Shown piece by piece: positions 9,697 to 19,764 of a DNA stretch of 64,000 nucleotides. Location: assembly GCA_030280995.1 (NCBI GenBank), contig JASXTE010000015.1, positions 27,967,001-28,031,000 on the forward strand. The letters are read 5' to 3'. A model generated the notes under the pieces. The model saw nothing but the letters and a program-made list of their open reading frames with translations. It did no database searches and was not told the DNA's origin. The stretch's first letter is position 1. Each line of letters starts with the position of its first letter. Made by a program: the position numbers and the translations under genes. The stretch is from Hemileia vastatrix. Taxonomy: Eukaryota; Basidiomycota; Pucciniomycetes; Pucciniales; Zaghouaniaceae.

Positions 9697-10473
9697 TGTC
9701 ACTGGACGACCTATGCACAAGGTCGAGGATGTTCCTGTAAGTGAGATGAGGGATTTTAAAAACTTCTTCGAAGCACAGAGGAATGATTCGAGGAAATGAT
9801 TCGAAGGTCACTCAAAGTAATAGCTATAGGTTCAAGGTTTGATCGAGAAGAGTTATAAACTAGTTCCAAGGTAATAATAATTCTTAAAATCTCACGAAGG
9901 GTTGGAAACTCAATAATCAAAGATTTAGGATTTAGAAATGAATATGTGAGAAGGTAAAAGAAAGATACAATAACAATGATTTAACTTTTAAGGATTTACC
10001 ACTATTAATGTAAATACGATATTATAATTTAATTCTAAGGAATATCGAACCAAATAACCAACTCCTTTTATATCCTTTGTTCCTCCTCGCATTGACCTCC
10101 CTTCCATCGCAGCATTCCCATTCCATTGACCATTACTAACATACACTTAGACCCTCTCTACTAAATATCCGTTCATGCTCAATTTTCCCCTTTTAATTAA
10201 TTAACAAAACTTTAATGGAAAAAAACTACTACTATACTATTTTGTTGATCCTAGCGCTGTGCGTCGCTTATTGAAAAGGACTAAGGTACCCTATTGGGAG
10301 ATTGACTAATTTAGATTTAGAGTTTTAGGCTAGCGCAGTTAAATAGCAGTACACAAAGGAAAAATCGCAGTTGCTATGGAGAATTGCTTTCTGCGCTTCG
10401 AGTATAGATTTAGGACTCGATATTATTGATTTATTGAGTTAATTTCGCTTCGAGTGTCATGTGGCGCGTGACA
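9697..10473 (-). repeat. 5' LTR of A2
   Basis: This 777-bp LTR has ends TGTCAC/GTGACA. On the minus strand TATAAAA lies at 10072-10066, with the predicted RNA start about 30-35 nt on, near 10037. The right edge abuts the interrupted RNase H frame of element B, so this is the outer boundary of the A insertion. The first bases outside are CATAT. Confidence 0.9.
10066..10072 (-). promoter_or_regulatory. TATA box in the A LTR
   Basis: TATAAAA on the element strand, about 35 nt before the A-rich sequence that pairs with the primer site. It fits RNA polymerase II initiation at the start of the R region. Confidence 0.55.
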
Positions 10474-11621
10474 CATATCTACATTTAAGTGAACAATACC
10501 AGCCCTATAAATAATTGTTATTCTCCCTCTGTATTCTTGAACAGCCAACTGCCATCTGAACATATGTCTTTTAGGTGTTTTCAAGTTTAAAAGGGATTTA
10601 ACTGCACTGCAGTCAGTGACAAGTTCAAATTTCTGGTCATCTAGGTAATAATGAAGCTTTTCTAGAGCCCACACTACAGCTAAACACTCTAATTGAGTAG
10701 CACCATATTTCAATTCACTATTTCTCAAGGTTCTTGAAATATAACAAAATACTACTTCTGAAACTTTATCATTCATCACTTGTTTTTGATGGAGGGCAGC
10801 ACCAAGACCAATGAAACTGGCATCAGTGTACAAAACAAATGGTTGATTAAAGTCAGGTAAAGCAAGAATTGGTGCTGACATCAAACAGTGTTTCTTAGTG
10901 TCAAAGGCTCTTTGTCTTTCACTATTCCAGACAAAAGCAACATCCTTTCTAGTTAATTGGGTAAGGGGTAAAGCTATGACTTGGTAATTTTTAATATACT
11001 GTCTATAGTATCCACACATTCCCAAAAACTTTGGAGCTCTCTCACTGTAGTAGGAGCCTTCACCTGTTGTATGGCTGCCACTTTGTTCTGGTCAACACAT
11101 ATCTGTAAGCCTGAAACAACATGACCAAGAACCTTTAAAGAATGAAACCCAAATTTACATTTCTTCAAATAAAGTGTCATATTTATTTCATCCATTTTCT
11201 GGAATACTTTACACAGGTGGTTAAGATGGTCCTCAAATGTTTTTGAGAATATAATAATATCATCAATATAAACCATCGGCCATCCTTCAATTATCTCTTG
11301 ATGGAATGTGTTATCCATGACTTTTTGGAAAACTGAAGGGGCATTTTTAGGGCCAAATGGAATCCTAATATACTTATAAATACCAATATGAGTGGCAATA
11401 ATCAGAAACTTTTGAGAATTTTTCTCAACAGGTACCTGGTGATATCCTTTGTTACCATCCAAACAGCTGATATATTTAGCACCCTGTAAGGTAGCATGTA
11501 TAGAGCTAACTCTAGGTAAAGGGTAGATATCATCAACAGTGTAAGTATTTAGTGCTCTATAATCACCACACAACCTGGCTTTATCTTTCTCATAAAAATT
11601 AGGACAGGTGAGATAACACAA
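10474..11621 (-). pseudogene. pol: Pol of B: reverse transcriptase and RNase H, frameshifted and truncated
   Basis: Reverse transcriptase runs in two frames. Residues KARLCGDYRALNTY, then the fingers/palm motifs and catalytic YIDD at 11259-11270, are read from about 11621. A one-base deletion near 11030 moves the frame, and the thumb/connection and RNase H (LYTDASFIGLGAAL) continue to 10474. A first one-base shift near 11600 separates this part from the upstream Gag-protease frame. The frame ends at the LTR of A after the residues HLNVDM. No integrase is visible. Shift and interruption together make it a dead copy. Confidence 0.85.
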
Positions 11622-14600
11622 TGTTTAGGTGTCTCAATTACCGTTTCAATAATATTCATTTTTAAAAGGGTAGAGATATTGTCTTCAATATCTTTTCTCT
11701 TTGTGGGAGAAGCAGGATAAGGCTTCTTCTTTAAACTAGGTGGTATATCAGTTAATGGGCAAGACAATGAAAGTTTCATTTCCTCTTTAACTAATCCCAG
11801 TTCATGTGATCCATGAGCAAAAGCCATAGGAAAAGACTTTATCAAGTTAATGATGGAATCTTTATCCTCACCAGAAAGTTGTTCCCCAAAAGAGGCATTG
11901 TCAATTTCAGACAAAAGGGCATGCATCTCTTTTGTAGATCTTCCTTTACATTGAACTACAGAATTACATGTGTTCAATTCTGGTTTCAATAATTTTTTAG
12001 GGGAGCGAATCTTAAATTTTCTCTTCCCATTCATCCCCATTGTGAAACATTGATTTGAGGGATCCAATTTTATGCCATACTTGGTTAAAATATCATTCCC
12101 TACAATAAACCAATTGCTTAAGTTATCATTCTTCATGACAACAAAATCACAAATAGCTCTTACAAAACCATGGTTGTATTTAAAAAACACTGTGGCTTTG
12201 TATTTACCAATGGGGGACAAAACAGAGCCATAACCTCTCCAATTTTCAGAAATGATAGGCATCATTTTTGATTTATAGTCTTGATCCACTGAAGCAAGTG
12301 CTCTTTCAGAAACTACACTTCCTCCAGCTCCAGAATCCAGAACAACTTCAATGCTGGTTCCATTAATCAAGACTGTTGCCTTGAGAGGGGCAATAACAAT
12401 TGAGTTATCCTCAATGTTCTTCATGATCTCAGCATCCTCAACTGTAGACAAAGCATTATTATCAATATCAATAGTATTTAAATAAAGAATATCCTCTTCC
12501 AGCATCAAGATTTCTTGTTGAGATTCATATGAAATATTTCTGGCACAATCACTTGATGTATCATCCAGTGCCACTGTGTCATCAGCATGCTCCTCTGTTT
12601 GTTTTACAAGATTTTTCTTCTTGTCACAAACATGGCCTTTCTGCCAAGGCTTGTTGCACTTGAAGCAAGTGTTTGTTGCATACTTCTTTGGTGCAACAGG
12701 GGCAGAAGGTTTACCAACCTTTTCCAGAGGTTTCTGTTTGTAAGTGGAGGGTTTCTCCAATGGGGTCCTAGGAATGAATCTTCTGGAATCATACTTATTG
12801 TTTAGAAGGATCTCATTGCAAGTATTAATGAAAGAAGAGGGTTCTTTGGAGAACTCAGTCCTAGCCACTATCAAGTCTCTCAGAGACATTGGTAATTTAT
12901 AAAAGATCCTGTCCTTCCATAAATCAAACTTCATATTTGGGTCCATTGCCCTTAAGATTTTTACAAGTTTCATTAAAAACTCAATAGGTTTATCAGTAGA
13001 AGAGCTATATCTAGTTTCCTCATACTGCCTTTGTTGAGCCATTCTGAACTTGGAGCCACCAAATTGTGCTTTAATTAATTTCTTCCAATCCTCCCATGAG
13101 TACTCATTCCCATCCAGGAGAACAGATTCATACCACATCAGGGCAACATTAGTGAACAAAGAAGTTAACTTGGACACAATTTCCTCTTCTGGGAGTTTGT
13201 AAGAATTTTTTAAGTTATCAATTCTGCAAATAAATTGTTGCCAATCAGAGGAAGAATCACCATCAAATGTAAGATATTGGTCAAGTTTTGGCCAATTATT
13301 TTGATTTGAAGGAGTCTCCTTAGTACTAGCTTGTTTCTGAGTAAGAAGCAGCTGTAATTTCTCTAATTGGGCTGAAATCTCATTGTTTAATCCTTCTGTT
13401 GCAGATCCTGGTGCATCATCAGTCTTTGATGGAAACTCAGTGTTATCAACAGGCATTTCTGGAGCTATTTTTACTTTATATGAACTAGCCACAGGTACTA
13501 TTTGAGCATCCTGCACTATATGTTCCTTCACAGAAATGTCAGAATATTTCTGGTCATTCAACAATGAGTTCAATTTTTCTTCAATGGTTGTTAGTCTTGT
13601 TTTCATTCTTGGAAGACTAGATAAACTCTCATTGATAGTTGCAAAAGATAACTGATTTTTATTTTGAAAAGATGAAAAATGGTCATTCAATCTTTTCAGA
13701 TTTATCTTATCTATCTCCACCTCCTGGAAAGAGGCAGATAAAGTATCTTTTAGTTTAGACAAATCATTTTTTATATTTTGCCATAAAGCAACTTTCTTTT
13801 CATGGGTTGCTTTGTAATGAGACAATTCATCAGAGACTCTCTGTGATTCACTTCTTAATGCTTGATAACCCTGATCAGTTAACAAACTATTATATCTCTG
13901 AGTCAATTGCATATTGTTCATTATATGATTTTGTTTGGCAATAATATCTCTCAAGTACTCATCATTAATTCTTGCTACATCTGGAGTGTTTCTCAATAAG
14001 GAAACTGAGTAACTTTCCAGACTCTCATAGAACTCAGGGTCAAGAGTTTCATCAATTACAGCCATATCAGGGTTAATCATTGAGGTAGCAATTAAAAGTA
14101 ATGGATTAGATATATGAGTTATCTGTCTACTTCTCCCAGCCTCTACTGGTATCAAGGTGTCTTCTTCCCTCTCAGATTTACCTGAAAGAACAGAATCAGC
14201 CACAAGAAAAAGCACTTGAGAATCAATAGATGGATGTACCAGGGTTTGCTGTGTATCACCATATTGGGCTTTCTTCTTCTTTTTCCTCCTTGATAGGGGT
14301 GGGGAGGAGTGGGGATGACCTGGTTGGGCCTTGATGGACCTGCCTGAGGTAACTGATGCTGATTTTGAGACAGGTAGTCCCACTGAGTTTTTAACCAGTC
14401 CCACTGCCACTTGGACACTTCCACCTTCTCTTGGGACTGGGGAGCCAATTGTTGTTGATCCCTGGGAGGAAGAGGCTTCTTCTTCTCTTGAAAAAAGGTA
14501 TCTGTTCTTCTCACCATTTCTTCCAGAGCATCTACCCTTACCTTTAGTCTCAAGCTTTCTGTCCTTAACTCCTTTATGTGAGTTGAAAGATTCTTTACCT

Positions 14601-14851
14601 GCTAAGACAATGGCATATTTTTTATCCTGAAGCCTTTTAGAAACTCTTCTGGTGGGTTTATCATAGGCTTCTGAACCTGAGTGGTGTCCACTAGGATTTC
14701 TACTTCTTCCATCTCTACATCCTGTTTGGGGCAAGGATTTATTAGTTTGAGAAATTCTTCTTGTTAAAGGAGAACTTACAGAAGTAGGTTCATCATAATC
14801 AATTAAGTCTAGTTCTTCTTCATGTGCAGCAGAACCACTTTGGTCAGTCAT
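11549..14851 (-). CDS. gag-pro: Gag-protease polyprotein of B
   Basis: This is a 1100-residue open frame from the ATG at 14851. A Ser/Arg-rich N-terminal third is followed by a predicted coiled-coil-like stretch (repeated Leu/Asn/Lys/Glu, about residues 290-440), then a capsid-like region around LDQYLTFDGD. An atypical zinc knuckle, C-x2-C-x7-H-x-C (CFKCNKPWQKGHVC), lies near 12650. The aspartic protease has VVLDSGAGGSVV near 12330. The frame continues into the RT N terminus (KKKPYPASPTKR) before a one-base shift near 11600 ends it out of frame. Gag, protease and RT were probably one fused frame originally. The N-terminal third is long for a Ty3 Gag and has no recognisable domain. Confidence 0.85.
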   Translation of the reverse strand: MTDQSGSAAHEEELDLIDYDEPTSVSSPLTRRISQTNKSLPQTGCRDGRSRNPSGHHSGSEAYDKPTRRVSKRLQDKKYAIVLAGKESFNSHKGVKDRKLETKGKGRCSGRNGEKNRYLFSREEEASSSQGSTTIGSPVPREGGSVQVAVGLVKNSVGLPVSKSASVTSGRSIKAQPGHPHSSPPLSRRKKKKKAQYGDTQQTLVHPSIDSQVLFLVADSVLSGKSEREEDTLIPVEAGRSRQITHISNPLLLIATSMINPDMAVIDETLDPEFYESLESYSVSLLRNTPDVARINDEYLRDIIAKQNHIMNNMQLTQRYNSLLTDQGYQALRSESQRVSDELSHYKATHEKKVALWQNIKNDLSKLKDTLSASFQEVEIDKINLKRLNDHFSSFQNKNQLSFATINESLSSLPRMKTRLTTIEEKLNSLLNDQKYSDISVKEHIVQDAQIVPVASSYKVKIAPEMPVDNTEFPSKTDDAPGSATEGLNNEISAQLEKLQLLLTQKQASTKETPSNQNNWPKLDQYLTFDGDSSSDWQQFICRIDNLKNSYKLPEEEIVSKLTSLFTNVALMWYESVLLDGNEYSWEDWKKLIKAQFGGSKFRMAQQRQYEETRYSSSTDKPIEFLMKLVKILRAMDPNMKFDLWKDRIFYKLPMSLRDLIVARTEFSKEPSSFINTCNEILLNNKYDSRRFIPRTPLEKPSTYKQKPLEKVGKPSAPVAPKKYATNTCFKCNKPWQKGHVCDKKKNLVKQTEEHADDTVALDDTSSDCARNISYESQQEILMLEEDILYLNTIDIDNNALSTVEDAEIMKNIEDNSIVIAPLKATVLINGTSIEVVLDSGAGGSVVSERALASVDQDYKSKMMPIISENWRGYGSVLSPIGKYKATVFFKYNHGFVRAICDFVVMKNDNLSNWFIVGNDILTKYGIKLDPSNQCFTMGMNGKRKFKIRSPKKLLKPELNTCNSVVQCKGRSTKEMHALLSEIDNASFGEQLSGEDKDSIINLIKSFPMAFAHGSHELGLVKEEMKLSLSCPLTDIPPSLKKKPYPASPTKRKDIEDNISTLLKMNIIETVIETPKHCVISPVLIFMRKIKPGCVVIIEH

Positions 14852-14939
14852 TTTAAGATTTTACTGAAATGAAGAAAAGAGACAATAAGATTAATTAGTC
14901 TTTATTTTTGATTTTTATTTAACAAAAAATAAAATAAAA

Positions 14940-15460
14940 ATAATAATAATAAAACCTTTTTAAGGATAAAAATCAACTTAAATAAAATTAATTTATTAAT
15001 AAAAAAAAATTTAAAACCAGGATTATAATATAATCAACTGTAGAAATAAATTAGAATTTTTATTAATAATTTTTAATTAATTATTTTCAGGATTTAAATC
15101 AACTAATTTATTACCAGGACTTATTGTCAACTGAAGTAATCAAATATGAAACTTTATTAATGTAACAAAATTTTATTAAACTGATAACTTAACTACCAGG
15201 ACTTAATGTCAACTGAAGTAATTAAATATAAATTTTTATTTTAAAATTTTATTAAGATTGACCACTTAATTACCAGGACTTAATGTAAACTGAAATAATT
15301 AAATATGAGTTTTATTAATTAAAATATTTATTGAATTACCAGGACTCAAAGTCAACTGAAGTAATTAAATATTAATTATATATTAATTAAAAATATTATT
15401 GTCAGGACAATTTGTCAACTGGAACAATTAAATTAATCAGGACAAATTTCAACTGAAAAG
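14940..15460. repeat. Array of covarying hairpins in the leader of B
   Basis: About nine units lie outside the B gag start. Each has the plus-strand form GGAC or GGAT, a loop of 4-9 A/T-rich bases, GTC or ATC, then AACTG or a variant. GAC pairs with GTC and GAT with ATC, so the arms change together. Clear units start near 15017, 15114, 15193, 15270, 15338, 15400 and 15437. Most are preceded by TACCA or TA and followed by a TAATTAAATAT-like stretch, with 60-80 bp between units. Confidence 0.7.
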
Positions 15461-15480
15461 ATTATAATAATTAATATTAA

Positions 15481-15834
15481 AATATAATTATTTTATTACC
15501 TCTGGGACTAAGAACACTTATTGCTCTAATATGGTCAACCAGGAAAAATAAATAAAAATAAAAAATAAAAAAAATCCAATTACCAGACACCTCCCCCTGT
15601 AAAATGAGCAAATTAATGCCACTTACAGAATGCTGAGTAAAAGGAAATACGTAGCAAATGAAGAGTGAAGAGTAAACCACAAATAGTAATATCAATAATT
15701 ACCACAATATATATGACGTTTAGTCAATATATGAACCTAATTTTTAGAGCGCGTTTCGATTCCTGTTCGCAGCAAAAAAATTTTGTCACGTGACGTATGA
15801 CGTTTGTCTTTTTCGTCGCTTTTTCATCCTTACA
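15481..15834. other. Intergenic stretch, nothing defined
   Basis: This AT-rich DNA lies between the leader of B and the start of the interrupted reading frame. It should include the 5' LTR edge of B, but no TG..CA pair or primer site could be fixed. TCACGTGA occurs near 15787. Confidence 0.4.
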
Positions 15835-15890
15835 GGTATTCTAATCGCCGATGGTCCCTTCGATTACACCCTCAAATCACGATGCGCCGT
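15835..15890 (+). other. Left part of a reading frame split by element C
   Basis: A possible splice acceptor (CCTTACAG) ends at about 15834. The frame beginning ILIADGPFDYTLK is open up to the C insertion and continues without shift at 50737, once C and one CCGT copy are removed. The product is not recognised. It may be a host exon or part of an older repeat. Confidence 0.35.
15887..15890. other. Target duplication CCGT, left of C
   Basis: The four bases CCGT precede the 5' LTR of C and recur directly after its 3' LTR at 50733-50736. Confidence 0.6.
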
Positions 15891-16979
15891 TGTGGTAGCC
15901 TAAAGTTTAGTATGGCACCTAAGTACGTAAATGGAGTTATTACGGCGTGCAAGATTGGAGCTATTATTTTTTATAAAAGGGTTTTATTTAATTTATTGGA
16001 GTTTAAAATATGAAGAAATTGGTCACGAGCAAATGCCTACACAAATACAATTTATTTTACGGAGAAAACTTATTTTTACGGTCTGAAAAACTTATAAGTA
16101 TCAAGTCAAGTCACTCAAGAACCTTGGGAAATTTTCCCAGAGTTTTTACTATTTTTCTTATATTTTTAAATGAATTTTAAAGTTTTATAGAAATATTTAT
16201 GTTTTCAAAAATTACTTAACTTTGATGAATTTTCACGGGGTAATTAGAGCTGCGCAGACTACGAAAATTAGTTTGGTATGTAAAGGGGAAGTAGCTCTAT
16301 TATGTTTAATTTTTCTAGATTTTTTATTATAGTTTTAAGGTTCTAATTGAGTCCGGAAGTCCGGACGGACTCCGTACGGGCTCCGGATTGACTCTGGGAG
16401 AGCTCTGGAGGGGAAAACTTAGGCACGTGACTAGGAATACTTAAGAGCCTCTCAAACTCAAAATTGATGGGGGGGGGGACAGATCATACAGCTTAATCAT
16501 TAACCACCACAGTCTCATTTTTTATTACTCAACAAATCAAATAAATTTGTAATACCCTTATAACTTTATATTTTATATATAACAATTTAGAAATACTATT
16601 CAACAATTTAAATCACACTTCATACAGGTTTTCTTTAGAAAGGTCTTCATCGCTGGGACTTGATTATTGCTGTCTCATAAAAATTCAAATTATTATAAAA
16701 ACATAAAAGTCAATCTTTTCAGATCTTTCACTGGTACACCTTAATTGTTGTTATCAGAATTTCCTTCTCAACAGCCACTTTCTTTAAATCTCAATAAGCG
16801 TTAATTATTTTAGAGTTTCATTATTTTCATCAATCAGATCCAAGTAGATTGGTTAGCTTAGTGATTTAGAATTCCCATTTTGTTATTTTTATTGGAAGGA
16901 TGGGGTTTTCCACTAAATCCACACATCTCCTCCGGATTCTGCTTACAGCAAGGCGACTGTAAGAGTTTAACTTACCATA
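15891..16979 (+). repeat. 5' LTR of C
   Basis: This 1089-bp LTR starts TGTGGTA and ends TACCATA, an imperfect inverted repeat (6 of 7). It closely matches the 3' LTR at 49646-50732 and the D LTRs. It has only one CCGTACGG unit (near 16373), where D LTRs have six. Confidence 0.9.
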
Positions 16980-16981
16980 GT

Positions 16982-17003
16982 TGGCGCCCAACGTGGGGTT
17001 CGA
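16982..17003 (+). promoter_or_regulatory. tRNA-Lys primer-binding site of C
   Basis: Two bases after the LTR lies TGGCGCCCAACGTGGGG, followed by TTCGA. This is complementary to the 3' end of tRNA-Lys(CUU), as used by Lys-1,2-primed retroelements. The match extends into the T-arm. Confidence 0.75.
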
Positions 17004-17154
17004 TTTCTCTAGCTTTCTTTAAAGACTTATTTGGATCAAGAACGTTATTAGCCTGCAAGAGGCTTATTTTCTGGAACTCTAATTGGATTTTGTTATTGGC
17101 CTGCAAGAGGCTTGTTATTTTATTGATTGTTAACGCTTTTCATTACTTATTAGG

Positions 17155-19764
17155 ATGTCTTCTTCCGCTGTTGCTTCTGGATCTTCTAACCCTCTTACTC
17201 CCTCAGTTAGAATTGTTTCTTGGGATGGCCCAAAGTTTGATGGGGAGGAGGTTAAATGGTTCATTAGCAGGTATGAAGCTGCTGCTGCTGTTGATGGTGC
17301 TTCTCATGTGGATATGGTGAAGCAAGTTAGGTTTTTTATTGCTGATAGGGAGGTGGAAAAAGAGGTTATTGCTATGCAGGAATTCAAGGACAAGGATTGG
17401 GTTAAGCTTTCTAAAGCTATGGTTGATAGATGGGGTGTTAGGTTTACTATGATGGACCTCAATAAAATTGTTGGAGACTGGCAAGCAAAAGGTGGTGTTT
17501 CTTCTATGGCAGACTTCAAAAAGCTGTGTGTTCAGTTTGATGAAGTAGTTGAATATCTTATTCTGGTGGACGAGTTAGTGCATGAGAACCAAGCAAAAGA
17601 TTTGTTTTGGACAGCATGCAGTAGGGATATTTGAATGGACGTCTTGAAGGATCTTTCAAGAAAAGATTTGATGAAGGAACTGCCTAATGGTGAGCAGAAA
17701 CTTCCGGCTCTGAAGGTTATCAAGGACAACATTCAAGCCCATCTAAAGTTATTGGCGTTGGACAAATATCAAGAGTCATGCACTCAATATGTTAGCAAGG
17801 TTAGAGAAGTTTTTGCCAAAAATAACGATATTATGGTCAAAGCCCAGGAGGCCAAGAAGGCTCAAATGGGATTACCTGCTGCTAAAGTTGAGGGCAATGT
17901 AGATAATAAGATGGTCGATCACTTGGCCGATTTAACAAAACAATTAAAAATATTTGTTCAAGAGACTCAGAAGGCCAACAAGGCCCCAATCGCTTCTTCG
18001 TTGACGTCGACTTCTTATCAGTCCAGAGGTTATGAACGTCGAAATTATAATGGCAATAACAACGGTAACCGCTTCCCAGGCAATGGGAGAAATGGTGAGA
18101 ATGGTGGTAGTAATTATAGAGGTGGCTATGATGAGCCAAAGGTGTGCTCCTATTGTAATAGGAGAGGGCACAGAGCAACAGTTTGTTTTGCTCTTGATAA
18201 GGATATGGATGCTGGGCGAGTTTTATTTGATGGTAAAGTTTATAAATTTCCCAATGGTTTGTTCATCAAGCCCAGTGATGGACAGTCTCCTTCTGATTTG
18301 GTCAGAAGAAGTTTAACGGCTGAAAGGAGAGCCAGATTTGAAGAGGTGACGGATGAAGATGTTAATTCCAAGAGTGGAAAAAACGGTAATGGTAATGGTG
18401 GTAAAGCTGACAAGGGCAAGGAGAAAGAGGTCAGTAAAGCCACATTTTCTACTTCTTTTGGAGGTTTAGAGCTGGCGACGGTTGCCCAGGTGGAGGGTAG
18501 CTGTATGGCTGGCGAATACGATGTTAATGCTGCTAGAAGAGCAGCTGCTACTAAGGCGAAAAGTAGCATTCAGAGCCAATTGAGGGCTAATCCTGGCAAG
18601 GCCAATAACAAAGTGAACCCTTACTCTAAGGACAAGAATTCTAGTGCTCAAACTGCCACCAACAAATTGAACCCTTACTCTAAGGACGAATTATATAAAA
18701 TGCAGAAGGGGATTGCTGATATGGGGCCCCCTAGTTATGGCAAGTTTGATTTAAATGGTGAGCCTATGCCAGAGGATGATTCGGATTCTGAGGAGGACGT
18801 ACCGTTGGCCTCTCTACCCAGACTAAGTTTTAGCGGTCCCATCCCAATGGAGGGTGTAAGAAGGCCTAGCGATGGATCAGGATTAGTGCAAGAAGCTGGT
18901 GACGGAGTTAGGGTTATAGAAAGTGAAGATGTTATAATGGGGGGTGAAGATGGCTCGGTTGGACCTCAAGAGGTACCCAGGGCCAAGGTTGCTAAATCAA
19001 AGGTCCAGTATGAGCGGCCAGTAGTTTCTGGTCAAGCTAATGCGATGGACACAGTTTTGAATAGGGTGAATCAACTGCAGATTCCCTTATCTTTGGGGGA
19101 GTTATTTACGATTAGTCCGGCGCTTGCTGAAAAGCAAAAGAAGCATTTGACGAGGCGTCGGGTTTCCACTGGAGAGGTGGAATATATTTGTGAAAATGCT
19201 GAAAAGTTTGGGGAAGATGTAGATACACATTTTTCCGCTCCCCTGGGTTACCTGGTGGTAACTCTTAACGGTAAAGAAGTTAAGGCCTTGGTCGATTCAG
19301 GGTCTCAAATTAATTTAATTTCGATGGAGCAAGCGACGAGTATAGGCTTGCCAATTAAAAGTGGAACTGGGGGAAACCTCAGAGGCATTGGAGGGCATGC
19401 AACAGAGCTGATGGGCACAGCTGAGCATGTCAGGTTAGGCATTGGTGGATCTGTTGGTAAGGTTCACTTTTATGTGGCCAGAGGAGCAGTCAAAACTGTT
19501 CTTGGTGGTCCTTTTTTGATGGATTTTGAGGCCAGGATAGGGTATCAAGCTGGCATGGGAATTAGTTTGGAGATCACTGGTGAAGATATGCGAAGGTTAC
19601 ATATGCGGTTAGCGCCTCCTAGAGATGAAGGTTGGGAAACACGGCCAGGGATTACTACTCTGTGCCAGTGTTGTGTTTGCACCAAGAAGCGGCATATAAA
19701 ACGGACGGCTTCTGGTGAATTATGTTTGTTGGAAAGGGATGAATGCCCTCATTTTTTGGGGTAG
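17155..19764 (+). pseudogene. gag-pro: Gag-protease of C, one internal TGA
   Basis: This is one frame of 870 codons broken only by the TGA at 17632-17634. In order it has a capsid-like region (VSWDGPKFDGEEV, then VRFFIADREVEKEV) and an Asn/Gly-rich linker. A classical zinc knuckle C-x2-C-x4-H-x4-C lies at 18145-18186, followed by the module LFDGKVYKFPNGLFIKP, acidic spacers, an LGELFTISPAL segment and an aspartic protease with DSG at 19294-19302. It builds the particle and processes the polyprotein. The last 22 bases overlap pol in the -1 frame. The ATG at 17155 aligns with the gag start of D. Confidence 0.85.

Larger units (their letters stand above)
2027..10473 (-). mobile_element. Ty3/gypsy chromovirus A2, full unit
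   Basis: This 8447-bp minus-strand element is bounded by two 777-bp LTRs. In element order it has LTR 10473-9697, self-priming site, gag 9625-8438, -1 frameshift site, pol to 4791 (ending in a chromodomain), a 2-kb 3' internal region with an opposite-strand gene, and LTR 2803-2027. The chromodomain and self-priming geometry place it with chromoviruses of the Tf1/sushi kind. Gag is intact but pol carries two nonsense codons. Its right LTR abuts the broken pol of element B, so the array inserted into B. The flanking 5 bp on the right is CATAT. Confidence 0.75.
10474..15480 (-). mobile_element. Ty3/gypsy element B, interrupted by the A array
   Basis: This minus-strand element is unrelated in sequence to A, C and D beyond the common Ty3 Pol core. 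It has a hairpin-rich leader (about 14940-15460), a long Gag-protease frame, reverse transcriptase and most of RNase H. It ends at 10473, where the LTR of A begins, so A inserted into its pol. Two frameshifts already break pol. The integrase and 3' LTR of B should lie beyond the left edge of the window. I could not define the 5' LTR or primer site of B between 15480 and 15834. Confidence 0.8.

Noticed and set aside
15480..15720. Primer site and 5' LTR end of B (a TATTAGAGC-like phrase on the minus strand)
   Set aside because: The match to an initiator-Met primer is partial and no second LTR is available to confirm the edge.
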